Assembly: GCF_963678635.1 (NCBI RefSeq)
Contig: NC_087064.1
Span: 15,987,802-16,051,801, forward strand
Length of the DNA: 64,000 bases
Source of the DNA: Symsagittifera roscoffensis
Taxonomy: Eukaryota; Xenacoelomorpha; Acoela; Convolutidae
Direction: 5' to 3'
Part shown: piece by piece, positions 11,386 through 23,002 of the stretch
How the letters are laid out: every line of letters begins with the position of its first letter
Position numbering within the stretch: position 1 is the first letter of the stretch
The notes under the pieces: generated by a model
The model's input: only the letters and a program-made list of their open reading frames with translations
What the model was told of the DNA's origin: nothing
The model's database searches: none
Program-made: the position numbers and the translations under genes

Positions 11386-11757
11386 TGTGGGACCCTCTCC
11401 ATGGGACCCCTATTTATTCATGCTCAATCTCGCTGACATATCCGTCTTGTATTGTCCCCAACCGCTGGGATCCGGATGGTTCCAAAGCAGCACGCTGCCT
11501 GGTTCAACTCCCTCCGCCGGCACGGCGCTCATCAATTGTCCTGTTGTCGAACCAGGGCTTGCTGTAGCGGGCGGGTCATTCCTCCTAGACACGGTCTGGG
11601 AGCTAGTCCGGTTCTGATCAACCGATCTCCCAAGTCATCTCGTTTCATCGGGTCAAGTTACCATTCATAAAATCCGCAACCGACGTGCCCACCTCCGGGT
11701 TCTGTGGTATCGTGCATAGAACCACGAGTCTGGGTCTGTACTTCTCCTTCAGCTCAT
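11386..11757 (-). pseudogene. Degenerate end of ORF3 segment b (Giant-1)
   Basis: A frameshift near 11760 ends the preceding frame. The homologous continuation (LLNELKEKYRPRLVVLCTIP) can be followed in another frame to about 11650. The block V region of the hydrolase (DGIHF in Giant-2) is not found, and several stops follow. This copy's SGNH domain is therefore truncated. Confidence 0.6.
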
Positions 11758-12906
11758 TCAGAAGGCAGACCAGTAGGGGTTCCCACTTGCCTCTGGGGTT
11801 ACAGGGGCACTCGAAACTTCATTGGTCCCGAGCATTATCACCAGCGTATCTAGGTGATCCTCTCCCTGGAACTCAATCATTTTGATGACTTGAGCCACGG
11901 AAGCGCCTCCAAAAGATATGACAGTAGTCTGCCCGTTGACAAAGATCTTGTTTAGATCCCTCATTAAACTGTCCCCTATAACCAAATGACAACTCCCTGA
12001 GGGAATTGCCTGGTTGCTTATGGCGGGGTTCCAGCCGATGCCATTCAAACAAGCACGAGGATGCTCCGCGGCCACTTGCACGAACTGGTTGCTCACCGTT
12101 AGGTTCTTTCTAATATCAACCACGCGAGATTTCTGAATCGTCCCGCCATGCGCGGTCCCTGCTGGTACTACAGTTCGGGGTGTTCTCTCCGAGCTGCTCG
12201 AAGAACGATCAAAGCGTTGGGAAGGGACTACCCTACCCAGCGTGCCGCTAGTGGTCCTATTGATCTCGTTCATAGCTGCTCTGGCTACCTGATTGAACGA
12301 CTCCTGGAACTGAGGAGCGAGATAGGTATCTGAGGGGTCCGGTATCGTATTTCTCGGGTTGGGAGCAGACTGTGATGTCTGCTGAGGAGCCTCGGGCTCT
12401 CTCGGTGCGCACAGCTCCTGTGCCCTCGTCCTGGGACGTGTGTCCCTGGATGCCTCCGAGGAGTTCATCGTTTCCAGAACCTCCGGTGACACTTGGCTCA
12501 CCCTCGCCATATATAGTTCCTTCAGATGTTTTATCTCCTCTTCCTCGTAAGCTATTTGCAGGTCTTCAAACTTCTTCTTCCATTCGTCCCTTTCTCGAGA
12601 TATTGCCCTGTACTCCTGCAGCTTGGCAAACAGCTCGTTCTGATCCCTTTCTTTCTTCTCCAAGGTCTCGATCGTCTCCGAGGTCTGTATCTCGATCTCG
12701 TTCACCTTCACTCTCTTCAGAGGAGGAGCAGCTATGGGAGAGTCTACTGAGTGTGACGGGCCCGGTCCATCACGTAGTCTTTTTGCTCCGATGAGCGGCT
12801 GTGCAGGCTGAACAGGTAGGGGCATCTCACCTAGCCGGTGATCCCTCTGCTTGCCTTGTCCCGGCTCACGAGCCAAGTCGTGTCCGGACATTTCTCCTCG
12901 ACGCAT
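11758..12906 (-). pseudogene. ORF3 segment b: coiled coil plus SGNH hydrolase start (Giant-1)
   Basis: Open for 382 codons. Residues ~70-145 form a charged coiled coil and ~150-280 are low-complexity Ser/Pro/Arg. From ~305 an SGNH/GDSL fold begins: block I LVIGDSLMR (catalytic Ser 313), block II SFGGA, block III LGTNE at 360-363. The reading frame fails shortly after block III, so the Asp/His block is absent here. SGNH proteins are serine esterases or acetylhydrolases; the substrate is unknown. It lies just after segment a and overlaps it by 76 bases in the -1 frame. Confidence 0.75.
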
Positions 12907-13151
12907 CTCATCAATCGATTTCGAACTCTCTCGGCGGTCCCGGACTCACCGAAGGTCAGCATCAACACCACTTCCGTGTGGCGATTCCCTCGACCCTCTC
13001 GTCCCAACGCGTTGAGGAGCGCAACCACAAACATCGCCAATCCCGGGTCTTCTCGTGTAAAGTCACAATCAATCAGCCGCTGATAGATCTCGTCTGGAGT
13101 CGCTCCTAGACTCGCTGAGAGGAATTCCATTAATTCATTCGTGTCACCCAT
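12831..13151 (-). CDS. ORF3 segment a, N-terminal region (Giant-1)
   Basis: A 106-codon frame starting with ATG 0.47 kb downstream of pol. It matches segment a of Giant-2 (61439-61837) in layout: EL...L, a D.D...D.....V...LNA block, then E.VLM. It overlaps segment b in the -1 frame, as in Giant-2. No known domain. It is probably the N-terminus of ORF3. Confidence 0.6.
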   Translation of the reverse strand: MGDTNELMEFLSASLGATPDEIYQRLIDCDFTREDPGLAMFVVALLNALGREGRGNRHTEVVLMLTFGESGTAERVRNRLMRCVEEKCPDTTWLVSRDKASRGITG

Positions 13152-13617
13152 TTCTATCGTGTTGATTTTTTTTTGTCAATTTCCTTCTGGTTTGTTGGGT
13201 TCAATCAAGATCTAAAAAGCAAGTCACGACTTAAAACCATCATTTCATGCCGTCTACTTTTCAGGATAAAGCATCATTCACATCTTTTTTCTTTAAAAGG
13301 ATCCATTGAAATTTTTCTTCGTTGCTGATTTAAAACTTAGCACCAAGGTGTATCGTCCACCTTCAACCTTATCGAGGTAACACAAATGAGCGCTGTCACC
13401 TTCACTACCTGGAGTGTTCCAGGTCTTTCAGGACACAAACATTACATAAAACATACCCTAACAATAACATAACCCATAAACATCATATATCTGCATTATT
13501 ACATAAAAACATAATCCCTAGTAGCTAACCTAACTCAATTCTAATCCCTATAAAGTGAACTTAATAAAAACCACTTATCTCCGAATGCAACTCCTAGCAT
13601 ATGCTCAGATAGTACTT
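13152..13617. other. Spacer between pol and ORF3 (Giant-1)
   Basis: AT-rich and not coding. A spacer of similar size (61838-62337) occupies the same place in Giant-2. It may hold a splice acceptor or internal promoter for ORF3, but no convincing site was seen. Confidence 0.6.
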
Positions 13618-14157
13618 TTAATGTAAGTAAACCTCTATGTCAGTTTCTGAAAATATCACGTGTACAAGGGCGTACAACTCTCTCGGATGTAGCTTTACCC
13701 TATTAGGATCATAGACTGGTAACGAGAGATAAGTCACTCCTCTCTCAACCAGAAAACCCCCAAGTCGAGTCAAAGCCAATACCAAGCTCTTTGGATCTAC
13801 GTGTTGCCTATCAGTGGCCTTAGTAACCAGGAAACACAAATAATTCCCTGGTATCTGTGATGCAACAGGGGGCAGCGCTATCATCCCTCCCACACCAGGC
13901 CTCTGTTTCCATAAAAACTCGATATTCTTATACTCTCCTTTGAAGTCAGCCGCTAGTGCTGTTTTGAAGCTTACATCCGCGGTTATCGCTATAGCACATG
14001 TACGGTACGTGAGTATGAAATCGCTGTCCGTTATGACGATATTGTTTGAATAATGGTTCGGTAGGTCAAAATAGGATTCAAAGACTCGTCCAAAAGGTGG
14101 TTTCTTAGCGTTCTCGCCTTCCGTTTCCAGTTCTCCGGTTTCTCTAGCCGATTTCAA
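13618..14157 (-). pseudogene. pol: Macro-domain-like C-terminus of Pol (Giant-1)
   Basis: A 179-codon frame homologous to the end of the Giant-2 polyprotein (62338-64000). It carries the beta-strand/loop layout described there: IAITADVSFK, a KYLCFLVT-type strand (NYLCFLVT here), a VLALTRL helix, a GVTYLSLPVYDPNR stretch and an ELYALVHVIF helix. The layout resembles OARD1-type macro domains, which bind or remove ADP-ribose. Upstream, a one-base frameshift near 14200 cuts it off from the rest of Pol, and a truncated second copy lies at 18566-19018. The macro assignment is from pattern only. Confidence 0.6.
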
Positions 14158-15140
14158 TTTTTTAGTGATCAGGTTTTCGGTGTGGGTGAGTCCTACCCCA
14201 CTCGCCGGACAAAAATATCCATCGACGTCCCCGTCGATCGCCCAAAGTCGAGAAGATCGAGGTTGGATTGCGGAATGCGTAGAGGGCCATCTGGGGCGAC
14301 TCAGTTGGACTCGGTATTGTCATGGCTGACGTATTTGATGCCGTCTTTATCGACATCCTGAATTGTCAAGATTGTCTCTTTAGAATCCGCCGGCAGATCT
14401 TGGAGCCATTCGAGCACTCGCAAGTTCGTTAATTCGTGCTCAAGGGTCTGCTCCACCTCTGGTTTGAACTCTACTTCTGATTCGGAGCGATTGTCGATAC
14501 AATCCTGATCCATGTCATTGACCAAGTCGATCTCATTTGGCACCGTTACTTCATCCAGTCCTACCAGCGAGTCCATCATATCACTTAAAACTATCCTGTC
14601 TATGACGAAATCCTCGCCATACGGGTTGTACTTCTTCTTGCTCCTTCCTTTCTTGCTCTGGCGTGTCTCCATGGTGAGAGGAAAGTCAGGTTGTATTCCT
14701 TTGTCATTTTTAGTTTGCTCTGGGCAGTCCCAGTCCTCTTCGGCATAATGTAGGGTTTCGTCGTCCACCTCTACTCGCTCGGTCAACTCCAGGTCCAGTG
14801 GTAGATCGCAAGCATCCACCACCTCATTTCCGTCGTTTTTGTCGCGAGTACCTCTTTCATTCACCTCACAAGCAGGATCCACTATCAAATAGTCTCACTC
14901 TTGCATGTCCGCTGGGATGCACCAATCCTCTGATGAGGCATTGTGTGGTTTGATGCTTTCGTAATGAGCTGCTCTTCCTGTGCTCAGTCGATAAAACCGA
15001 CCTCCTTGGTGCACTTCTGTTATCTGAAATGGGCCACGCCATTTTTTTATACTTTTTTGGTTCCTTTTGGTGGAACTACTTCCTGGAATACCCAGACGTA
15101 ATTGCCAACTGAGTAGGCTTTTGCATCGGCAGTCCTTTTA
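14158..15140 (-). pseudogene. pol: Integrase C-terminal domain and acidic linker (Giant-1)
   Basis: The region around 14950-15060 encodes the W.GP(F)...G.FYRLS.GRAAHYE...PH pattern of the gypsy integrase C-terminus. A TGA near 14890 then interrupts the frame where the two tandem copies have GGA. An acidic linker (14301-14888) with no known domain follows, ending at another TGA. It links integrase to the macro-like domain. Confidence 0.7.
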
Positions 15141-15952
15141 TCAAACCTCTTTTTTGTCTAATTTGCGCCTGTTGCGTGTTCCTCCTGCACAAGTTATTGA
15201 GGTCCTGCTGTCTTCTAATGACATCACGCACGTACGTTTGCGGTGCTGTTCTCTTCCCTTCATATTCAGGGGAAAAAACGTCAACGGAAGCGCTTTTTTG
15301 TGACCCGTTAGCATCATATGCGGACTTATTCCCGTGGTGGAATGCTCTGTACTGTTGTAAGCAACCATCACTTGCGGCAAGTGTCTGTCCCAGTCATCCA
15401 TGTAGCGGGAGCAATAGACTCTCAACATGGTTACCAGCGTGCGATTTTGCCTCTCGACTAGGCCATTCGTTTGCGGGTGATAAGTGGTCGATTGGGCCTG
15501 TGCTACCTGCGACCTTTTCATTAACTCCTTCGGAGACCACCCACGAATGCTTTGCCATTGTCCGATTGGAATGTGGTGGGGCAGCCGTGCCTCGCTATCC
15601 ACAAATTTATCAAGTGATTGCATGTTTCTTCCGCTGATGCTGTCATGCCGGGTGCTGCCTCTGCATACTTCGTAAAATGATCAATCATTACCAGCACCTG
15701 ATTGTAGCCCGTGGCTGTCATGCATATCTTCTGGTGATCAATCTGCACTACTTCATTGAATTCTGCTGATTCTATTGACTGTAGGGGGAACCTTAGTTTC
15801 CTGGGATCCTTCGCCTGTTGACACGACAAGCATGCAGGGATCCACTTCTCACAACCCTTCTTCAACCCAGGCCATTCGAATCGTTTCTGAATCCTGTTGT
15901 ACACTTTGTCCACGCCTTGATGGCCCATCTGGTCATGTGAACGAAAGAGCAA
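15141..15952 (-). pseudogene. pol: Integrase zinc finger and catalytic core (Giant-1)
   Basis: Frame 15521-15952 has the HHCC finger (H-x3-H ... C-x2-C, GHQGVDK, CLSCQQAK). It also has the first catalytic Asp (VQIDH) and the second (FQSDNGKAF). A frameshift near 15540 moves the rest to frame 15141-15623, which supplies the third acidic residue and TTYHPQTNGLVERQNRTL, the hallmark of Ty3/gypsy integrase. All three catalytic positions are present, but the frame break makes this copy non-functional as read. Confidence 0.88.
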
Positions 15953-15958
15953 TTCGGT

Positions 15959-16522
15959 CTAGTATATCTGTGGTAACACTATTGAATTGTACTTGTAAAG
16001 GACCTTGTCCTCCTCTTTACGTTTACAGGCTACGGTTCCGTCTTTGTTCAGGTACAACAAATCTTTTCTTTTCAGGTAGAACTGCTTCAAGATCTTATAG
16101 CTGTCTTCTTCCAAATCTCCTTTGTCAGGTGCTTCATTCTCGATCCATCTTCTCAAACTGATCGTCATTCTGTCATTTCGTTGATCCCTTAGGAGGTCCG
16201 ACAGCCGGTATCTGGTTTTCAGATACGTCTTTATCACGTTTAATTGCCCGCTCATTATCTCCGGAGCATGAGCATTGTCCATCAACTTGACGCACCATAT
16301 CTTCTTCAAAGGCGTTGCTTCCTGCACAGATGGCTCCAGATTGGTACGGACGATCGTACCATGTGGCAGTAATCTGGTTGGGCGTTTCGAAACTGCTATC
16401 AGCTCGAGCTCATCAGCGGCCTTATCCACCACAGTGCCCTCCTCATCGGAGGTGTACCTGTCTCTGTCCGGATCCTGATGCATTTCTCTGTCCAGCCCGC
16501 GCTGTTTCCAGTCCACCAACAA
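15959..16522 (-). pseudogene. pol: Pol linker upstream of integrase (Giant-1)
   Basis: Open for 187 codons between the RNase H/linker part and the integrase finger. It ends in a YLK(R)KDLLYLN...VLPQ stretch typical of the segment just before the gypsy integrase HHCC finger. An in-frame TAG (15959-15961) separates it from the finger. The N-terminal half is unassigned. Confidence 0.75.
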
Positions 16523-16580
16523 GGAATGAATCGCAATATCCGATACATCATAGTTGGAAGTAGTCTCAGATGTGTTGTCC

Positions 16581-17570
16581 CTATCTGAGGCCTCGAGTCA
16601 TCACTTGAGCCGAATGATTCCACCCATCATGTTCCAATCTGTCTATGATGTTTCTCGACTCCCCGGACAAAACTCTGTCCCTTGGTCGCTTTGAATCCGA
16701 CTCCCCGGACAACATTCTATCCCTAGGTTGTCTCATCAACCCCTCCCCGGACAAATTGTTCTGCACGGGCCCGAAGGTTCCCGACTCCCCGGACAATGTT
16801 TCGTCCCCGGAAGAGCAATCTGAGCTCGGCTCGTACTCTTCTTTTGCATCCGTGAAATCTACTTTTCTCGTGAAGCTGGACTTCGACTTGACCCTGACTT
16901 CTTCAGTGACTTGGATCGGGGTCGATTTCCCACGTTGTGTGAACGAAGTCCTCAACAAGACCTCCTTCGGCATTGAGGTCACCAGCTGGTTCACTATCGA
17001 CCGGCAATCCCGTTCCACATCGCGACCGCGAATGATCACTGGCCTCTTCTCCGTTTTCTCAGTGACGGTCAATCGCTGCATGGTTTCCATCCATTCACGA
17101 TTGTGAATATCAACCTCCCTGTCTAGCAAGTCATGGAGCTTCCCCATGACGTCCAGCGCCACCTTCACCGTCCTATTTAACAGAGCTATGCTGTTTATAC
17201 CCAACCTGGCAAGCTCCTGCTGTACCAGATTGGATCGGACTAGCAGATCCAGCGGAACGGGTTCACCCCTGGCTAAAACCTTTATCTCAGCGGCCGTTTC
17301 CACCGGAAGTTCAGGGTGTCCTGGTATAGGGTGCCCTGAGTTATCCAGCCACCTAGTGAGTGGTAGTTTGTTGTAGGTCTCCTTGTCTAGGAATGAAAAC
17401 CCGTCTTTGATCTCCGCTTGGTTAGCCTGCTTCTCTTCGAGGCGCTCATAGAATTCTGTCTTCTTACTGAGGCTATCAGCGTTCTGATGCTTGTCACGGG
17501 TACGGTGCTCTATGATCATGTGGTATCCATCCAGGCGCACGATCCAACGACCAATATAACTTTGGTCCAT
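16581..17570 (-). pseudogene. pol: RNase H end plus long repeat-bearing linker (Giant-1)
   Basis: The first ~35 residues are the RNase H C-terminus (GRWIVRLDGY, IEHR, H.NADSLS). A ~290-residue linker follows, which is unusually long for Ty3/gypsy. Its charged second half ends with four 14-residue repeats, each starting LSGES or LSGEG. No domain was recognised. The linker lies between RNase H and integrase and is missing from the two tandem copies. Confidence 0.75.
16659..16826 (-). repeat. Four-unit 42-bp tandem repeat in pol linker
   Basis: CTCCCCGGACAA begins at 16659, 16701, 16743 and 16785, exactly 42 bases apart. In sense orientation each is TTGTCCGGGGAG, encoding LSGE. The motif is the same as the polypurine tract at 4037-4053. 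The DNA between the motifs is less conserved. Confidence 0.85.
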
Positions 17571-18595
17571 CGAATAGGTTTTCAGCCAAAGGCAAGGGCA
17601 CGATTATCCACACGCAACTTGAAGGGAGCACTCCCTAAAAAGGCCCCGTATTTTTCCACGAAAGTGATCACCGCGAACATTTACGCTTTTGGTGCGCCAT
17701 ACTTCTTCTCGGTATCGCTCAAGACCTTACTTCCGTAGGCTATTGGACGGAGAACCGTTCTCCCGTTCCACTCTTGCTCCTGGTGAAGTATGCCTGATAT
17801 CGCAACCACTGATGCATCCGTGTGTAACACAAACATCCCCTTCTCTGTTGGCATGCCGAGGACTGGTGCCTCGCAAAGTTCATGTTTAATAATTTCAAAT
17901 GAAACTTGTGCCTCATCAGTCCAAGTGATTTTTTTGCCTTTAATTCTGATCAACTGTTGCATGGGGTATATCTTGTCGGGGTATCCCTTGACAAACTCCC
18001 GATAATAGTTAGCAAACCCCAAAAAGCTCATCAGTTGTGTATCTGTCTTGGGTGCCTTCCAGGACAAAACCGCTTCGACCGCTTCGGTATCTGGTCTCAC
18101 TCTATGCTTATCCACCAGGCGGCCTAGATACTTTATGGAGTCTCTGAGGATTTCACACTTCGAGGGTTTACACTTCAGTCCCGCCTGCTTCATGCCAGTA
18201 AACACCTCATCCAACCTCTCTATGTGATCCTCCAGGGTTGGCGTTGCAATCACGACATCATCGACGTAACACATGATGAGATTCCCGTATTCTTTGTCAC
18301 ACTCGTGAGTGCCTGGGACATCAATCGCTAGAATGTGGCCGTCGCGTTGCACAATCCGAACGGCATCCTCTTCCACTGGAACAATCCCAGCTCGCACGCG
18401 AAGCCGGTTTTTTCACGATCTTGCTTTCGGAGTGGCACTTGCCAGAACGCCGAGCCCAAATCGAACGTCGTGAAGAACTTCGCGTCCCCCAGCTTGGATA
18501 GGCTCTCATCGATGCGGGGAATCGGGTATGCGTCCTTAATAGTCACTGCGTTCAGATAACGGAAATCACAACAAAACCTGAGTTGCCCCCTTTCT
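17571..18595 (-). pseudogene. pol: Reverse transcriptase and RNase H (Giant-1, copy 0)
   Basis: Frame 18328-18546 carries DAYPIPRIDE, LDLGSAFWQ-type (here FDLGSAFWQ), and MPFGLCNA. A TAG at 18328-18330 falls where gypsy elements have Gln after ATF, and a one-base frame change follows. Frame 17681-18397 resumes with MCYVDDVV (catalytic YVDD), KCEI, YLG and VLSWKAP. It continues into RNase H (FVLHTDASV..I, AYGSK, KYGA). Domain content is complete but the frame is broken, and the same two defects occur in both tandem copies. Confidence 0.88.
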
Positions 18596-20278
18596 CACTC
18601 CTCTCTCAACCAGAAAACCCCCAAGTCGAGTCAAAGCCAATACCAAGCTCTCTGGATCTACGTGTTGCCTATCAGTGGCCTTAGTAACCAGGAAACACAA
18701 ATATTTCCCTGGTATCAGTGATGCAACAGGGGGCAGCGCTATCATCCCTCCCACACCAGGCCTCTGTTTCCATAAAAACTCGATATTCTTATACTCTCCT
18801 TTGAAGTCAGCCGCTAGTGCTGTTTTGATTCTTACATCCGCGGTTATCGCTATAGCACATGTACGGTACGTGAGTATGAAATCGCTGTCCGTTATGACGA
18901 TATTGTTTGAATAATGGTTCGGTAGGTCAAAATAGGATTCAAAGACTCGTCCAAAAGGTGGTTTCTTAGCGTTCTCGCCTTCCGTTTCCAGTTCTCCGGT
19001 TTCTCTCGCCGATTTCAATTTTTTAGTGATCAGGTTTTCGGTGTGGGTGAGTCCTACTCCACTCGCCGGACAAAAATATCCATCGACGTCCCCGTCGATC
19101 GCCCAAAGTCGAGCAGATCGAGGTTGGATTGCGGAATGCGTAGAGGGCCATCTGGGGCGACTCAGTTGGACTCGGTATTGTCATGGCTGACGTATTTGAT
19201 GCCGTCTTTTTCGATATCCTGAATTGTCAAGATTGTCTCTTTAGAATCCGCCGGCAGATCTTGGAGTCATTCGAGCACTCGCAAGTTCGTTAATTCTTGC
19301 TCAAGGGTCTGCTCCACCTCTGGTTTGAACTCTACTTCTGGTTCAGAGCGATTGTCGATACAATCCTGATCCATGTCATTGACCAAGTCGATCTCATTTG
19401 GCACCGTTACTTCATCCAGTCCTACCAGCGAGTCCATCATATCACTTAAAACTATCCTGTCTATGACGAAATCCTCGCCATACGGGTTGTACTTCTTCTT
19501 GCTCCTTCCTTTCTTGCTCTGGCGTGTCTCCATGGTGAGAGGAAAGTCAGGTTGTATTCCTTTGTCATTTTTAGTTTGCTCTGGGCAGTCCCAGTCCTCT
19601 TCGGCATAATGTAGGGTTTCGTCGTCCACCTCTACTCGCTCGGTCAACTCCAGGTCCAGTGGTAGATCGCAATCATCCACCACCTCATTTCCGTCGTTTT
19701 TGTCGCGAGTACCTCTTTCATTCACCTCACAAGCAGGATCCACTATCAAATAGTCTCCCTCTTGCATGTCCGCTGGGATGCACCAATCCTCTGATGAGGC
19801 ATTGTGTGGTTTGATGCTTTCGTAATGAGCTGCTCTTCCTGTGCTCAGTCGATAAAACCGACCTCCTTGGTGCACTTCTGTTATCTGAAATGGGCCACGC
19901 CATTTTTTTTATACTTTTTTGGTTCCTTTTGGTGGAACTACTTCCTGGAATACCCAGACGTAATTGCCAACTGAGTAGGCTTTTGCATCGGCAGTCCTTT
20001 TATCAAACCTCTTTTTTGTCTAATTTGCGCCTGTTGCGTGTTCCTCCTGCATAAGTTATTGAGGTCCTGCTGTCTTCTAATGACATCACGCACGTACGTT
20101 TGCGGTGCTGTTCTCTTCCCTTCATATTCAGGGGGAAAAACGTCAACGGAAGCGCTTTTTTGTGACCCTTTAGCATCATATGCGGACTTATTCCCGTGGT
20201 GGAATGCTCTGTACTGTTGTAAGCAACCATCACTTGCGGCAAGTGTCTGTCCCAGTCATCCATGTAGCGGGAGCATTA
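18596..20278 (-). pseudogene. pol: Macro-like domain, linker and integrase C-terminus, tandem copy 1
   Basis: Frames 18566-19018 (truncated macro-like domain whose C-terminal part is replaced by RT sequence), 19267-19875 (integrase C-terminus and acidic linker) and 20003-20263 (integrase downstream of the core) repeat 13736-15413. In this copy the linker keeps GGA where copy 0 has TGA, so the integrase C-terminus is open across that site. Confidence 0.85.
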
Positions 20279-21319
20279 TATAACTTTGGTCCATCGAATA
20301 GGTTTTCAGCCAAAGGCAAGGGCACGATTATCCACACGCAACTTGAAGGGAGCACTCCCTAAAAAGGCCCCGTATTTTTCCACGAAAGTGATCACCGCGA
20401 ACATTTACGCTTTTGGTGCGCCATACTTCTTCTCGGTATCGCTCAAGACCTTACTTCCGTAGGCTATTGGACGGAGAACCGTTCTCCCGTTCCACTCTTG
20501 CTCCTGGTGAAGTATGCCTGATATCGCAACCACTGATGCATCCGTGTGTAACACAAACATCCCCTTCTCTGTTGGCATGCCGAGGACTGGTGCCTCGCAA
20601 AGTTCATGTTTAATAATTTCAAATGAAACTTGTGCCTCATCAGTCCAAGTGATTTTTTTGCCTTTAATTCTGATCAACTGTTGCATGGGGTATATCTTGT
20701 CGGGGTATCCCTTGACAAACTCCCGATAATAGTTAGCAAACCCCAAAAAGCTCATCAGTTGTGTATCTGTCTTGGGTGCCTTCCAGGACAAAACCGCTTC
20801 GACCGCTTCGGTATCTGGTCTCACTCTATGCTTATCCACCAGGCGGCCTAGATACTTTATGGAGTCTCTGAGGATTTCACACTTCGAGGGTTTACACTTC
20901 AGTCCCGCCTGCTTCATGCCAGTAAACACCTCATCCAACCTCTCTATGTGATCCTCCAGGGTTGGCGTTGCAATCACGACATCATCGACGTAACACATGA
21001 TGAGATTCCCGTATTCTTTGTCACACTCGTGAGTGCCTGGGACATCAATCGCTAGAATGTGGCCGTCGCGTTGCACAATCCGAACGGCATCCTCTTCCAC
21101 TGGAACAATCCCAGCTCGCACGCGAAGCCGGTTTTTTCACGATCTTGCTTTCGGAGTGGCACTTGCCAGAACGCCGAGCCCAAATCTAACGTCGTGAAGA
21201 ACTTCGCGTCCCCCAGCTTGGATAGGCTCTCATCGATGCGGGGAATCGGGTATGCGTCCTTAATAGTCACTGCGTTCAGATAACGGAAATCACAACAAAA
21301 CCTGAGTTGCCCCCTTTCT
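20279..21319 (-). pseudogene. pol: RT and RNase H, tandem copy 1
   Basis: Frames 21052-21270 and 20405-21121 repeat 17556-18595 with the same TAG and frameshift between MPFGLCNA and YVDD. The copy is LDLGSAF where copy 0 reads FDLGSAF. It is joined directly to the integrase C-terminus instead of the RNase H linker. Confidence 0.88.
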
Positions 21320-23002
21320 CACTCCTCTCTCAACCAGAAAACCCCCAAGTCGAGTCAAAGCCAATACCAAGCTCTCTGGATCTACGTGTTGCCTATCAGT
21401 GGCCTTAGTAACCAGGAAACACAAATATTTCCCTGGTATCAGTGATGCAACAGGGGGCAGCGCTATCATCCCTCCCACACCAGGCCTCTGTTTCCATAAA
21501 AACTCGATATTCTTATACTCTCCTTTGAAGTCAGCCGCTAGTGCTGTTTTGATTCTTACATCCGCGGTTATCGCTATAGCACATGTACGGTACGTGAGTA
21601 TGAAATCGCTGTCCGTTATGACGATATTGTTTGAATAATGGTTCGGTAGGTCAAAATAGGATTCAAAGACTCGTCCAAAAGGTGGTTTCTTAGCGTTCTC
21701 GCCTTCCGTTTCCAGTTCTCCGGTTTCTCTCGCCGATTTCAATTTTTTAGTGATCAGGTTTTCGGTGTGGGTGAGTCCTACTCCACTCGCCGGACAAAAA
21801 TATCCATCGACGTCCCCGTCGATCGCCCAAAGTCGAGCAGATCGAGGTTGGATTGCGGAATGCGTAGAGGGCCATCTGGGGCGACTCAGTTGGACTCGGT
21901 ATTGTCATGGCTGACGTATTTGATGCCGTCTTTTTCGATATCCTGAATTGTCAAGATTGTCTCTTTAGAATCCGCCGGCAGATCTTGGAGTCATTCGAGC
22001 ACTCGCAAGTTCGTTAATTCTTGCTCAAGGGTCTGCTCCACCTCTGGTTTGAACTCTACTTCTGGTTCAGAGCGATTGTCGATACAATCCTGATCCATGT
22101 CATTGACCAAGTCGATCTCATTTGGCACCGTTACTTCATCCAGTCCTACCAGCGAGTCCATCATATCACTTAAAACTATCCTGTCTATGACGAAATCCTC
22201 GCCATACGGGTTGTACTTCTTCTTGCTCCTTCCTTTCTTGCTCTGGCGTGTCTCCATGGTGAGAGGAAAGTCAGGTTGTATTCCTTTGTCATTTTTAGTT
22301 TGCTCTGGGCAGTCCCAGTCCTCTTCGGCATAATGTAGGGTTTCGTCGTCCACCTCTACTCGCTCGGTCAACTCCAGGTCCAGTGGTAGATCGCAATCAT
22401 CCACCACCTCATTTCCGTCGTTTTTGTCGCGAGTACCTCTTTCATTCACCTCACAAGCAGGATCCACTATCAAATAGTCTCCCTCTTGCATGTCCGCTGG
22501 GATGCACCAATCCTCTGATGAGGCATTGTGTGGTTTGATGCTTTCGTAATGAGCTGCTCTTCCTGTGCTCAGTCGATAAAACCGACCTCCTTGGTGCACT
22601 TCTGTTATCTGAAATGGGCCACGCCATTTTTTTTATACTTTTTTGGTTCCTTTTGGTGGAACTACTTCCTGGAATACCCAGACGTAATTGCCAACTGAGT
22701 AGGCTTTTGCATCGGCAGTCCTTTTATCAAACCTCTTTTTTGTCTAATTTGCGCCTGTTGCGTGTTCCTCCTGCATAAGTTATTGAGGTCCTGCTGTCTT
22801 CTAATGACATCACGCACGTACGTTTGCGGTGCTGTTCTCTTCCCTTCATATTCAGGGGGAAAAACGTCAACGGAAGCGCTTTTTTGTGACCCTTTAGCAT
22901 CATATGCGGACTTATTCCCGTGGTGGAATGCTCTGTACTGTTGTAAGCAACCATCACTTGCGGCAAGTGTCTGTCCCAGTCATCCATGTAGCGGGAGCAT
23001 TA
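21320..23002 (-). pseudogene. pol: Macro-like domain, linker and integrase C-terminus, tandem copy 2
   Basis: No difference from copy 1 was noticed over this interval; frames lie at 21290-21742, 21991-22599 and 22727-22987. The same junction defects apply. Confidence 0.85.
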
